Positions 44,669 through 56,755 are shown, counted from the stretch's first letter. The stretch is 64,000 bases of DNA from Cristatella mucedo (GCA_009760855.2 WPIO01000009.1:1521001-1585000); one strand, 5' to 3'. Translations and numbers: made by a program. The notes: generated from the letters alone by a model not told the origin.

Positions 44669-44709
44669 ATACATATTGTCTACCCGGGGGATGTGTGGGG
44701 GAAACGTCC

Positions 44710-45124
44710 GTGAGGAGTGTCCTACAACCAGCTAAGGCCACATTATAAGAACGCGATGTGCAATCGCGTGAACTATTTGGGTAACATAAAGCACAATTTT
44801 TTACTATTTGAGAAGAAATCAGTAGTTACGACGTGAAGCTACATTTTTATTAAGGCCACCTGCTTTGCAGTTCAATCAATTTGGGTTGCTCTCTAGTTAA
44901 GGCCACTGGAGGCTCTAGATTGAGAACGCACATGCTCAGTCGCATGAAAACTTGGTGGCTTAACGTGCAACTGTTCTATCTAAGCAGAAACAGAAATTGC
45001 AGTTATGCAAAGATTTAGTGAAAATGGCCGGTTTGGAGTACTGAGATTATTTGGCAATTGTTTGCATTAGATTATAGCATGAGAACGCGCAAGGGCACTA
45101 GCGACAGGCTTGCATAGTAAACTT
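44710..45124. other. No recognisable feature
   Basis: Contains partial echoes AAGGCCACATTATA (44727), TAAGGCCACCTGC (44850) and TTAAGGCCACTGG (44897), a short interspersed motif of unknown origin. Confidence 0.4.
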
Positions 45125-45362
45125 GGCTCCATAACAATAATAATAATAATAAAATTAATAATGCACTTGATAGAACGCCCTCGAAGAACTTGGTCTCTTT
45201 GTAGGCGCTTGGAATTTGGTGTAAAGGGAAACGCGATTGAATTTTGAGCAAGAACGTGCTTGATAAACATCATGAATAACAAGGCTAGGGGTGACATGCA
45301 AATGGGTCAGCATGCAAGTGTGGTTAGTGGCACCATGCACAGTGTCAGCACGCATAAGCACA
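45125..45362 (-). mobile_element. Family A LINE 3' end
   Basis: AAT repeats, GCACTTGATAGAACGCCCTC, then the 3' UTR block GGGGTGACATGCAAATGGGT and CACAGTGTCAGCACGCATAA. No coding sequence left. Confidence 0.8.
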
Positions 45363-45819
45363 CTGCCTGGCGTATTGTCGGCGCGATCTTTTGCTATGTT
45401 TGAATACCCGCAGAAACTTTAGAGGTTCTTTTAGGAAGAAAAGCATACGTAGAAAAGGGACTGCAAGTATTCAATATTTCAACATAACAAGAAAAATTGA
45501 TCTTTTAAACCACGTTTAAACCACGAATTTAACCTGAAACAACATATTTGCAAATAAAAAATCTACCAATTTCGTCATCATATGTGACTTGTGTCCTGAC
45601 TTGTCTGTTGAGGTACAAGCTTGTTACTTTTAAGCAGCTTCATTTACAAAATATTTTTTTGCAATGTAAATTCCAAAAACACCCCTCAGTGCACGGTTTA
45701 AAGCCAAATTTTAAATGCGAATTCATCAGTTTTTTGCGTATCATTACGTTGGGCCCACTGTACCGATACGACTACGTATGTCTGCGAGAAGAGAGCAGCT
45801 GTACAAGTTCTTGAGTCCG

Positions 45820-45873
45820 CTGTACCGCGTGAGCCTACTGTTTTCGCTGACTTCGTACAATCACGCGGTACAG
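45820..45873. repeat. Perfect 13-bp inverted repeat, 28-bp loop
   Basis: CTGTACCGCGTGA (45820-45832) and its exact complement TCACGCGGTACAG (45861-45873). Not part of any recognised element. Confidence 0.8.
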
Positions 45874-46669
45874 GGGACCCAGAAAACTATCTTTTTTACT
45901 TTGGTTGAAAACATTTTGCGAAATAAGTCATCAAATGTCGTTTAGCCTTATTTTCTGCAATCGTGGATATACGTAGCAATAATTTTTAAAATAAAATCAG
46001 AAATTAATTAATACACTAGTTTTTTAAACAGAAAAGAACTCACATTTCAAATTTCATGTCGGCGTGTATGTTAGTGGCAGAGTCATGCTATTTATACGTT
46101 ACAAATTTGTCTTGCAAATGAAGCCGTTTAAAGTCACAGGCATGCACCTTAATAAGTTGCAAATATGTACTTCAATGTAAAACAGGAAAGAAATTGTGGA
46201 CACAGATTGCATGTTATGCTAAGATCTGTCAATTTATTATTTGTAGATATTGTGCTTCCTGTTAACTTCCGGGGTTTTTGTGGTGAGCATAATCACTGGT
46301 CCCTTATGTGTAAAAATAATCAAAGATTTCGACCCTTTTTCTAGCACATTTTATTTTAAAAGATATAAAAAATACAACATTTATGGTCAAATGTTGTCAG
46401 TACTTTCTCAACATTCTCCACGAAGTTCAATGCTACTTTGCATTTGTATGTTATCTGATTAAGCCTAACACCATTTATCTCTGTAACCCGCGCCCTTTAT
46501 TTTCTTGCAGTGTTGCTTAAAAGACCTGGATAGAGAGTTAGTTATATTTATTAGCAGCCAGAATATTTGAGTATTATTAAAAATATGAAAATGTATAAGG
46601 TAAATTGACTAATACCAAATTTAGTAGAATTTTTTTCTAGCTGCAGGTGAGCTTTACCGAATTTTATCC
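45874..46669. other. No recognisable feature
   Basis: AT-rich; a 70-codon frame at 46250 has no known domain. Confidence 0.45.
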
Positions 46670-46775
46670 TCTTGCAGCAAGCAACAAATTCTTGCCTGCT
46701 AAACGACTCGAACCCGCACCATCGGGGTTGCAAAGTAGTATTACCTTCGTCTACCCCAACCCCCACTAAGACTGA
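46670..46775 (-). mobile_element. Possible SINE head
   Basis: The minus strand has GTGCGGGTTCGAGTCGTTTA, a good B-box context, preceded by GACGAAGGTAATACTACTTT. No full cloverleaf is visible, so a SINE remnant is more likely than a tRNA gene. Confidence 0.35.
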
Positions 46776-47130
46776 GTAGATTATTAGGGCTTCTTGAAGA
46801 AAGTTATTTTCGTGCTACCTAACGGTTTGCCAATAAACTGTGGTTCTTAATGTGCCTTCTTAAACCAATAATTTTGCCCTGCTCAACGATGTATATCGGC
46901 TTCTTTTGGAGAAATGTATTGTTCAAGGCTGTAACGCATTTTCAATTGTCACATTCGCACAAGTGCATCTACTTTATGTGTTCATACTTAAGATTTGAGC
47001 ACTTTTTAATCAATGCTTAGTATTTTCCAGTTTGGCATGAGATGGCTACATACTTATAATTTAACCTAGCTTTATTTCGTTCATTGTTAACGGAGACTGC
47101 TAAGCTGCACGTCGGCACACAAGAGAGCAG

Positions 47131-47391
47131 ATGGCATTGTATTTTTCAGATCTCGAGCGTCGCTGCATGGAGCTGAATGCAAATGTAGCTACCCGCTCTG
47201 GCACTGGCATGACCTCTCACACGTGGCAGCGGAAGGAGATCAGAAGCTGGAGCAGCCGCCGCAGTTCGCGTGCGCAGAGCATTCGCTGGCAGGCTGCCAG
47301 CGATTGCTCTGTGCACGCGCACTGCTTTTGGAATGCAGAAAGGTGCCAAGTGGCGCCCACGGACGTCTGGTTGCATCCAGGTGTATTTTGA
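47131..47391 (+). other. GC-rich block with open frames on both strands
   Basis: An 86-codon plus-strand frame (MALYFSDLERRCMELNANVA...) has no recognised domain. A possible acceptor (GTATTTTTCAG) precedes 47151. Three overlapping minus-strand frames of 71-89 codons are also open, so coding is unproven. The block is centred on the palindrome at 47268-47318. Confidence 0.3.
47268..47318. repeat. Near-perfect 51-bp palindrome
   Basis: Arms 47268-47292 and 47294-47318 are complementary at 23 of 25 positions with one base between them (inner part CGCTGGCAG-G-CTGCCAGCG). Able to form a long hairpin or cruciform. Confidence 0.85.
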
Positions 47392-47734
47392 AATGACTTT
47401 TCCAGCACCCAGCAACAGTGTGACAAACTGTGGTTTGTTTTATTAGAGTCTGCATACATTCCGAATGCCTGAATTCTCTAGTTTCCAGATAGGTGTATCC
47501 ACTGGATCGATCTTATTACGTCTGCTGGCAGCCGTCATGTGAGCTTTGGTAGCCGAAGCCACCGACAGTGGAATCTACCTTTTGAAAACAATACATCTCT
47601 GACAGTTACCGTTATAATAGTGAGCACTTGTCAGCTGCTGTAGGCTACGCTATATTAAGATATAAGCTGTGCTCGCAATCAGTGTTTAGTATGAGCACTC
47701 ACAAAAAATACGGTGGAGCCCAGTTAATACGGTA

Positions 47735-47850
47735 GGTATTAGCCAAGGAATACTGTGCTCGTGCTTCACGAATCATGCCATGTATTCGAGTCCTCCAATT
47801 AACCACTCTTTGTTGCCTACTACATTGAGGTGATGATATCCGTCAGAGAG
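47735..47850 (+). mobile_element. tRNA-derived SINE
   Basis: CTCGTGCTTCACGAATCATG, ATTCGAGTCCTCC (B box), TTGCCTACTACATTGAGGTG. Degraded copy of the SINE at 52125. Confidence 0.55.
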
Positions 47851-48424
47851 AATGCGCATAGCAGCTGGTAGTTGTGCCCACTCTTGTGAGACTTACCTCC
47901 CATAGCAGGGCATTGTATTGATACGATTGGCCAGCTGACTTGCACTAGCAACTAGGCTGACATTAGCCATGTTTTCATGTAACCGTTGCAGTTACGTTGA
48001 GCTTCTGATGACCTGTAAGAGTCAAGGTCACGTTTTTCATCTGTCACCAGCCAAGCATGGCTATTTTGATAAATTTAGAGATTCCATAGTATGAGCTCAA
48101 TAGTTTGTTCAATCAGGGACCAGGTAAGAGACCCCTGTGCTATAAACGAAGCATGATTACACCGAGAACAAACAATAGTAGAACTTTGTGGCATGCTGTT
48201 TGTAGCGGTATTATGAGAATATTGCCTATCTACAGAGACGTTATAGCTAACTTACGGCGTTAAAACGATGGTTGAGTTTTTCTGCTTTCATTGTTTTACT
48301 ATGCATGGTTTTGGCGCCGGACTCCAGTGATCTCCGCACACGGACGTCCTTTCCTGCACTAGTAAAAGGTAAGACATGTCCTTCCTTTGCCTTAGGAGAG
48401 CTAGATGTAATGTAATGTATAATG
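47851..48424. other. No recognisable feature
   Basis: No domain or repeat assigned. Confidence 0.45.
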
Positions 48425-48722
48425 TAATGTATCTCCGTCAGTAACTCCACAAAGTCATAAAGACCATGTGGGTGCTATGCAGGAGAGTTTTGTATAGCGC
48501 ACTCACAGCCTAAGCGGCTTTCGGTACGCATTCGGTAGCCAACAGACTTCGTCTCACGCAACAAAGAGAAAGTGGGATGCATAGCAGAGTTAAGAGAGCA
48601 GTTGAGGTAGTGAGTAGCATAGAAGTAGCAGTTCAGGACCTTTGAAAAAGATGTGCCATAGTCGGCAGTTGGAGAGTAGATGTCGTTGCGTAAGAATTAT
48701 GGAAGCGAGTTCCACAGTCTAG
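48410..48722 (-). mobile_element. Family B LINE 3' end with 5-mer tail
   Basis: Tail of ATGTA 5-mers (48408-48432), then the 3' block GGTACGCATTCGGTAGCCAA (48522) up to GGAAGCGAGTTCCACAGTCT, where the element is cut off (5' truncation). Confidence 0.8.
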
Positions 48723-49944
48723 ATGGAAGCCATTGCCTCGGCTGAGGCCACTTTGGCTCCATTTGCACCGTTATGGTGGGTTTTCGGCTCAGCTGCATTT
48801 AGTATTTACTACTTGGTAGTGACATTCCTCGTATTTCCCTGCCAAATACGACCAAAATCAATGTGGCACTTAATAACGTTAGGCTGTTCAAGTCCCAACG
48901 CTTGTCCCACTCCAGTGCATCTGGTTAGGTAATTGGGTAATTAATTGATGCGAGCAATTAGAATCGAAGGAAACGGTCACTTTCGTAAGTCTCTTTATTT
49001 CAAAGTAAGTATGCTCTTGCTCCGAATTTCGTCACATTAGATCTTCGGTAAGTTCCCTACAGATAATAGGTTTTCAAATGTTCAGTGACTACCATATGTT
49101 TCCGAAATTCATCTTTGATTTGGCTGAATTATTTTGTGGTTACGCATGTTTTCCGCGACATTGTCAACATCATCAAGGCATGTGACGAGTGCATAATGAA
49201 CGTGACCGCTTTTGAAAAATGGTCACCTTGATTGCCCAAACTTGGTTGGTTTCTTGCAGCTCCGTGAGACATCACTATTCACTTCTGCATGAGTGCACGA
49301 ATATAATCTGTCTCAGATACAATACGACAGTATGCTCTAGTCTTTCTCGGTTAGGGTAAACAGTGTTGCCTAGACGTACAAGCAGCAGTAATTGTACTGA
49401 CCTGACTCTATTACAGATCCATATGCGGTTGCCTTCAAGAAGCTGGAGAGCTCCTTGTCCGATCGGAACTGGCCACCTAGATGGTCAAAGCAATGCATCA
49501 TGAAAGGGAGTGTCGGAAAAACCGACTAGACAGAATGGCAAAGATCATCTGCGATTCCCAGTACCAACACTCGCGGCCAGCCAGAGTAAGTTGAGCAGAA
49601 TGAGGCGCTAAAAGGAACCAGTGATAAAGTGAATTGAAGTATGCCTTGCCCATTAACTAACCCCATGCCCGGCCAGATCCAGTTAGGCTAGGTTGCACGA
49701 TTTTATGTATTTTTAATGACAAAAAGACAGATTTCAATATATTTTATGTGCATACGTGTTAGTTTGAATACTAGGCAGTATGGTTTGCATTATTAAATTA
49801 ACAGCCACATTTCAGGTGACCTATGGCATAGATAATTTTTTTTAGGCAGGTATCATTTAAAGGAAACTCAACAAAATAAATAGAATAGCACATGTTTCTA
49901 GAATCATCAGAGGAGTTGCATCAATAACTTTCCAATAAAAAGAA
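48723..49944. other. No recognisable feature
   Basis: A 69-codon frame at 48723 and others show no domain. Confidence 0.45.
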
Positions 49945-50040
49945 TGCATCTGTATAGAGCCCTCAGAAAACCTAATCTCTTATTGGGTACTTTACCTAAC
50001 CAAATCTCTCCAGATGCTTTACACGTACCTGAAAGGAAGT
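49945..50040 (-). mobile_element. LINE 3' end remnant (family C-like)
   Basis: TGTATAGAGCCCTCAGAAAA, then TAATCTCTTATTGGGTACTT, a degraded 3' end of the family A/C type. Confidence 0.5.
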
Positions 50041-51384
50041 AGCATGATTTGTGGTAATATATACAATGTCAACCGGCATCTATAAGTAAAACTCAATAAA
50101 GAGTATGCACTAAATTACTTACATTTCAACTTTGCAAATAGTAAAATGGTAAGCTAGTAAACAATTAATTGGTGAAGATTTAGCTTGTAATTTTAATTTA
50201 TATAGAAATTCATGAACAAGCGTAAATAGCCGACTGTAATAAATAGCACAAGCTTAGAAGATTACGCTTATTTAGTTTTGTATGCATGCCAAGTAGCAGA
50301 CTGCGCTTACTTGGAGAGAACCGCAAGATAAATCATCAATTTAATTACTTGACCGTTTTTACAGTTTTCTTATAATAAAATCCCAGTAATTACAATTTTT
50401 AAAAATTTTTCAAGATGTGGTTGGTAAGCCAACCAAAATCTTATATCGACAATCAACTTACCCACAAAAACTCTGAATTTATTTGGACTTCTGGCAAATT
50501 TGCTATGAAATTTACCAAAGGTTACGTCTGTAACTCCCCCAGTGAGGCGCAGCAGATAGTGCTTCTTACGGTAGGTTTATCAAAAATGCCTTGTTACAAC
50601 AATTCTCGCCCGACTTGAAAAAATCTCCTTCGAGCATCGTTTCAACTCCAATTTATTATCATTCACTTCTAGATTCCTTTATCTTCCCGCTACAGACTAC
50701 ATGTGGGAAATACCAAATAAATCAGGCTACTAATCACACCAAATCACTCCTATAGAATTCTTATTTGGCATTGCAGTGTTGCTACCTGCTCTGCCCAGCC
50801 ATTTCTCTCACCGTCATAATTGGCTTTTGCAATCTTGCGTGCTGACAACGTCTATGATGTCACTGAAAATTGGCATGCTTCCTTTCACTATACCCAAAGT
50901 CTCTATAAATTGTATCTTACAGCATTATTTAGTTGCGGGCTTATTATTACTGATAGTTTAGTGATGACTTGGCATATCATTCTCCATGAAGTAGTTACTC
51001 CTGGACAATTATCGCTTAGAGAAGCTCGTTTGGTACAGTGGTTAAGGGGCTAGCCCCTTCCGAGGTTTGGTCGAGGTCGTGGCCTATGTTAAGTGCCTGA
51101 ATAGAGATTAAGTTCTCTTAGAGCAAAGAACAAATTAATTAAATGTTACTGCTCTTATTATCGCATGAAATTAGCTGTTACCGAGACAATACTCGGAAAT
51201 ATCATTTACCAGCCAATTAGCTTTAAATTAGAGGTCTAGAGTAAAGAGCACTCACATGTTGTCGAACCACGGTGCCTTTAAGTAAGAGTGCAACTTCACA
51301 CGCTCTAATAAGAAATTCAAGGTTTGTTGTGAATGATAGGTTCCTTTCATCACTATGTATACATCTTTATATTCAGTGTACTCA

Positions 51385-51390
<6 letters not shown>
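50041..51390. other. No gene recognised
   Basis: AT-rich. A short tRNA-like/SINE head (TTGGTACAGTGGTTAAGG, 51030) and a family A 3' echo (GATTAAGTTCTCTTAGAGCA, 51105) occur near the end. Confidence 0.4.
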
Positions 51391-51437
<47 letters not shown>

Positions 51438-51460
51438 GTGTATATATATATATATATATA
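51391..51460. repeat. TA microsatellite
   Basis: TA dinucleotides with one break (ACATGTG at 51434-51440), directly joined to the 8-bp minisatellite. Confidence 0.95.
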
Positions 51461-51815
51461 TGTGTGCGTGTGTGCGTGTGTGCGTGTGTGCGTGTGTGCG
51501 TGTGTGCGTGTGTGCGTGTGTGCGTGTGTGCGTGTGTGCGTGTGTGCGTGTGTGCGTGTGTGCGTGTGTGCGTGTGTGCGTGTGTGCGTGTGTGCGTGTG
51601 TGCGTGTGTGTGTGTGTGCGTGTGTGCGTGTGTGCGTGTGTGCGTGTGTGCGTGTGTGCGTGTGTGCGTGTGTGCGTGTGTGCGTGTGTGCGTGTGTGCG
51701 TGTGTGCGTGTGTGCGTGTGTGCGTGTGTGCGTGTGTGCGTGTGTGCGTGTGTGCGTGTGTGCGTGTGTGCGTGTGTGCGTGTGTGCGTGTGTGCGTGTG
51801 TGCGTGTGTGCGTGT
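51461..51815. repeat. Minisatellite, about 44 copies of TGTGTGCG
   Basis: A very homogeneous 8-bp repeat over about 355 bp with a single variant unit near 51608. All three plus frames stay open, giving 8-residue VCVCACVR-type repeats; this follows from the repeat and is not a gene. The strand-asymmetric purine/pyrimidine alternation is Z-DNA prone. Confidence 0.97.
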
Positions 51816-52124
51816 AAGTATATTATGACTAATAAATGCTGTGAAAGCTAACTGGGGAATATAAGCTTCGGACCAATATCCAAAATGTTGAAGACTTTAT
51901 GAGACACGACGGAGGCATTATCGCCAGAGCAAGCCTGTATCCTGTGTTAATGGAACACTAAAAAACAGCTGTAGATCTACATATCGTATTGCTTCTAGTT
52001 TTCCTACAATGGTTTGATATACTTAAAGAATGCCTACATGAAGCTAAATTTTTAACTTGCCATAGCCATCATATAGCTTTCTGGCCAACGCATATCGAGT
52101 CTTCTTGCAGAAATGACTTATCCA
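51816..52124. other. No recognisable feature
   Basis: Nothing assigned. Confidence 0.45.
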
Positions 52125-52270
52125 GCCCATGAGGTATGGCGCTCGTTCTTCACGATCAAGGTTGTGGGTTTTGAATCGGCAGAGAGGTGATCCTTTATTG
52201 CCAACTGCAAGCGGTGGTGACAGCCGATAAGGCTCTTCTGCCGCTATAAATATGAGGCTACCACATCGAC
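52125..52270 (+). mobile_element. tRNA-derived SINE, best copy
   Basis: Head GGTATGGCGCTCGTTCTTCA, GTTGTGGGTTTTGAATCGGC (B box), body CCAACTGCAAGCGGTGGTGA, then AGGCTCTTCTGCCGCTATAA and ATGAGGCTACCACATC. Serves as the reference for the other SINE calls. Confidence 0.75.
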
Positions 52271-53869
52271 TTTCAAACTTTTGTACATTTATCGGACCAT
52301 ATTAGCATCAATTGCCCGCTTTGTAATCCTTCCTTCCGAGTTTTTCTTTCTGCAAGCAACGACTTTCTCATCAAAGTCATTTAATGAGGTAGCTAGAAAT
52401 AGGAAGCAAGATATCGCACTCTTCCTTTTTCAGGTTTTTTCATAGCAACATTCAGCGAAATCTCTAGTAAGTACCATGCAATAAACATTGCATTCGTAAG
52501 AGTTTATAGCTGTCAGATACAAATCTGCAAGGTTTATTTAGGTGCTGGGAAAGCTATAAGGACTATTCAGATATTTACTGAGTGTAAAAGAAGTAAATTG
52601 CAGATTGTGGCAGAAGGAGGAAGATAATTCCAGACTATGTGTGTATACGAACTAAAGATCCGTATAGCAAAAGATTGCAATAAAGTTAGAGTAATCGAGG
52701 CAACAAGAAGCACGAAAGCGGGCTATTAGAGAAAGCACTGTGAACGAGCGAGGAGGTCGGAAAAGTATGCTTGTGTGCGGAAATGAAGCGAAATATAATA
52801 GAGAAAGAGAGATAGAAATGGGAGAGGGAATATTGAAGTAGATTCGATACTTATTGGGAGAGAGTGGTATTAATGAGCCAAAAATGGTTTGATGTGGCAG
52901 GTGCGAGCTCGACTTGATGACAGCAAACCAGACGACTATTGTCCCAGCTGAAGGAAATTGACGGACTCGAGTATGGAATAAAGGGAATACCTGTAATAGG
53001 GAAACTGCTGCCTTTGCATATGAACGCGTTTGGTCATAAAACCTCAGGAGAATGAGCTCTTAGCATACCCTGCTGCTGTAATAGCATGTTCATATCAGAG
53101 GTTGATCATTTTAGACATTCATTATTTCACTGTGATCGTTTAATGGCAGCTGAATGAGGGAGTTGTTTGAAAAAAACACCTTGTCAACCAGCTGGATGAT
53201 TTAAAGATCGTCCTTAATTACCTACATTAACTGCCAGCTGGGATAATGATTTTGGCAATATTTCATAAAATTCGTTTGATTCTGGTGTATGCATGGCATT
53301 GAATATTACAGCCTGTGTGAAATATGTTTATTGGATTGTGCTTGCATTATTCACCCTTTCAACGACGGCTGCTTTTTCATGTATGCTTTATGTTTACTCA
53401 AGTTATTCTGTACTTTGAATCGTGAATGACTTCCAAGCGAGTAGTCTCAATTTAGCTTACTACTTTCCTAAATGCAGGATAAATTTAATAGTTGTGTCAT
53501 TTAAAATTTAGTCACCATTCATTGTTCCTGTTCTACCGTATCAAGCTTGTCAGCTAATTACAGGGTGATGTGATTACTGCTTATAAGAAGTTGCTAATGG
53601 CAATTACATTTTCTTTTGGTTTTATATAATTCTATTTTTGTAAAGCAAAACATTCTATTCATTTTGAGACTCTATCTGAAAAAAGCCAGTTTTAGAGTGA
53701 CTTACTTTTGAATTCTGAATACAACTTGTAGTATTTCATTGCTAAGCATGTATTACCGAACCACAGTTAGCTGAATAAAGGAACTCTTGAGCTTGTTGAC
53801 GGTCCTTCAAACGACTGGTCCCATGTATGAATAAGACTTTGAGCACCTCGATCGAGGCACCACGGGTCA
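52271..53869. other. No recognisable feature
   Basis: Purine-rich stretch at 52795-52850. Some similarity to LINE 3' coding regions is possible near 52590-52700 but too weak to call. Confidence 0.4.
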
Positions 53870-54107
53870 ACGGGTCTCGTTCTGTAGCTCCACAAAGCCA
53901 CAGAGATTATGTAGGTATTAATAAGGAAGATTCTTGAATAGCTCACTCAAAACATAAGCGGCTTTCGGTGACCATAAGTTAGCCAACCTACTTTATTTGA
54001 CCAAATAAAGAGAAAGAGAAAAGCATGGATTAATCAGAAGAGCAGTTGAAGTAGTCAGTAGCGTGGCAGTAGCAGCTTTGGATGGCTGGAAAGGATGTGC
54101 CATAGTC

Positions 54108-54178
<71 letters not shown>

Positions 54179-54535
54179 GATGTCGTAGCATAAAAATTGT
54201 GGAAGTGAGCTCCTCAGTCTAGCACTATCAGAGCAAAAGCTTCTGTCGCCCGTAATCTTTCAGCAAAGGAATGAAACAGCTAATTTATTGTTCTCATTGG
54301 TCGTGGAGTTACGAGGAGGCAGAAACTGGTACAGCAGTTCAGCTATATATGAAGTAACTAAGCCGTGGCCGGTTTTGTGGGTCAGCTTAAGAACTAAACT
54401 GCATACCCATTGATCGACCGTCACTCATCAAAGCTCTTTAAGCAAAGGAGACACACGGTCAAACCTCTGGGATTTACAAACTAGCTGTGTAGCCCACTCA
54501 TCTACAATTGCAGTGGCCTAGTGGCTTTTTTCTGC
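53870..54535 (-). mobile_element. Family B LINE 3' half with embedded GA tract
   Basis: The family B 3' end (CTCCACAAAGCCACAGAG, GCGGCTTTCGGTGACCAT) continues into the RT C-terminal region, collinear with 1000-1530 (AGCAAAGGAATGAAACAGCT at 54264). A GA microsatellite has expanded in the middle. Confidence 0.75.
54112..54174. repeat. GA microsatellite inside family B LINE
   Basis: About 31 AG dinucleotides. Other family B copies have GGAGAGTAG at this point, the likely seed. Confidence 0.95.
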
Positions 54536-54589
54536 AGCCCAGCCAACAATTATTTGCAATAATCGCGCCAAACAGGTCAAGGACGTTAG

Positions 54590-55195
54590 CTGTATGTTTT
54601 GCTTGCCACTTCGGAACAAGATATAAGTCCAGATTACAGCTGGTACTAAACCCTGCGGCTAGCCTTGTCTGTCGTGAGTGTCTCAGGTGCCACATCACAT
54701 AACTTCTCGTTGACCTGCACTGGCAACCAGTCAAGCAATGCATCGAATTCAAGGTTCTATCGCTCATTCTTAGGCACTAACATTTAGGAAACTAACTATT
54801 TACCTATACCTGGTACAAAACCCAAATCCTGTGGAGACCATGCATTTAGCTTGTATGCTCCCAAAAGCCTGGAACTCACTTACGACTTCCATCAGATTTC
54901 ATAAGAGACATTTGAGAAGAAATCTTTAACTCACCTATTAATAACAGAATTTAGTGGGTCCCTGTGATTCGTCCTATATGTGGTAATGCGTGCCGACACT
55001 CACTGTCCATGCTGCCACTAACCACACTTGCATGCTGACCCTGTGCAGGTCACCCCTAACCATATAATTTACGCTGTTTATCAGACATTTTACAACTCAC
55101 CATTCGATCAAGTTTCCTGTCCAGAAAATTTAAAGTGCCGAAACGAGAATAAGTTCTCTGTGAGTGCTTTACCGAGTGTATTATTATTATTATAT
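54590..55195 (+). mobile_element. Family A LINE, decayed C-terminal region and 3' end
   Basis: NPAASLVCRECLRCHIT (54648-54698) corresponds to NSAARLVCRERRSCHIT in better copies; ATAGGCACTAACATT and KAWNSL-like sequence follow, then the 3' UTR GCATGCTGACCCTGTGCAGG and an ATT tail (55182-55193). Confidence 0.75.
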
Positions 55196-55789
55196 TGTTA
55201 TTATCGTAGATAGCGATCAGACGTTATAGCTTCCTGTGCAAGCAGTCTTCTTGACGAAGCTTTCAACATATAGGCAGCAGTCGGAGACTGCAGCTAAATT
55301 GCGTGCGTATAGAGATGTTCTCAAAACAAAGCATCTCCTATTAGAAGAGCCGAGTCTTTTTGTCCAGCCACACGCTTGGGCTGTGCTACAAGTGGCAGTC
55401 CCGTTTCGTTTCCGTTTATTTTAAGGATCAAATGCCCAGCTGCTAACGAGCCATGATAATTGCATGAAGCAGCATTTTATTTCATAGCCTGGAGTGTATT
55501 GCAAGTCCAGATTACAGCTGATTAGTCTCAGCTAGGCATTGCCAGTCTGCTAGTGTGCAACATTCTTATGTCACGAATTTATGCTTAGCATATCATTGAC
55601 AGAATAGTGCGAAAACGTATCGATCAAAGGTTATCAAAATACTACGAGGCTTTAAGGGATGGCACACAGCAAATAAAACTAGTTAAAATCTATAAGATTC
55701 ACTGAAGTACTCACTTATGTTCACGCGACCAGTCGTTCAAATGCTCTAGCTAAGCTGCTTGAACATCCTCATTTATGTAGTGCCAGAAT
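55196..55789. other. No recognisable feature
   Basis: A 62-codon frame at 55236 has no known domain. Confidence 0.45.
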
Positions 55790-55860
55790 AGTCTTGACGG
55801 TGATAACCACTGCTTGCAATGGAAAATAGAGGATCGCCTACTACATGACTCACTCCAAAC
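55790..55860 (-). mobile_element. SINE fragment
   Basis: GACGGTGATAACCACTGCTT and AGAGGATCGCCTACTACAT match the reversed SINE body at 3610-3665. Confidence 0.6.
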
Positions 55861-56569
55861 CACCACATAGGTATTAAAGAGTGTGCAACTTCAGCAAGAT
55901 CGTATGATTATACGATCTTTATATATGGTAATACTGGAGCAATATATATGCATGATTTTCATCATAACTGTACAGAAGGCTAAATCGCATGTCGCTTTCC
56001 AAATATGTGCACCAGCGTTGATCCTCGGTACCCTTAAATGGACGTTCCGCCATGGGCCATAATGATGCCACCAATTTTTGTCTCGCTTGGTATTTTCTAT
56101 AGCCGGTCCTCCTAGCACTAATTGGAGAGGCGCCAACTGAGTTGCCGGATGAAATTCAATTACAAGTCTCAGGGCTATCAGCTTTCTTGGCACTGGTCGT
56201 GACGAGCCATTCCCACGAGTTTCCCATGTCTCGTTGCACTTACTTGGCTCGCTGATTGCTTGCTTAGTCGTGCTTCAGTGTTCACTGCTCTTCATTAGAA
56301 TGTGATCAACTTAACGCCAGATCCATTGGAGAAATCTCCGGTTTAAAATTGACCCGTTGGGCTGTGACTTTGGAAACATGCCGCACCTTACATTTTGAAA
56401 CAAAGCTTCATTCACTGACCTTTACACAAAATAGCTTTAACAGGCTTGTAACGCGGCAAAAGATGGAGTATCCTTTTCGGCTAGTCCCAATTTTTAAAGA
56501 TTATTTTGCATATACATGCATAGCAAACTCAATGGCTGCAAGCCAATACCTAAATGCAGAGTAAACTCT
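55861..56569. other. No recognisable feature
   Basis: Frames of 71-100 codons on both strands show no domain. Confidence 0.45.

Positions 56570-56754
<185 letters not shown>

Positions 56755-56755
<1 letters not shown>

Larger units (their letters stand above)
43984..44709. mobile_element. Candidate inverted-repeat element with GC-rich core
   Basis: The left end GGACATTTCCCTCC...CCCCCCGG (43984-44013) and the reverse complement of the right end, GGACGTTTCCCCCACACATC (44709-44690), resemble each other, and the left side holds several further copies of a GGACATTTCCCCC/ATGTCCCC motif (to 44090). The interior contains a GC-rich block and a long AT/GT microsatellite. No transposase is seen. Superfamily unknown; the pairing of the ends is by eye. 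Confidence 0.4.

Noticed and set aside
46670-46775. Possible tRNA gene on the minus strand
   Set aside because: Good B-box context but no complete acceptor, D and anticodon arms could be laid out; a SINE head is more likely.
51272-51851. Three long overlapping frames with Cys-Val-Arg repeats
   Set aside because: They are translations of the TGTGTGCG minisatellite, open in every plus frame because the unit holds no stop.
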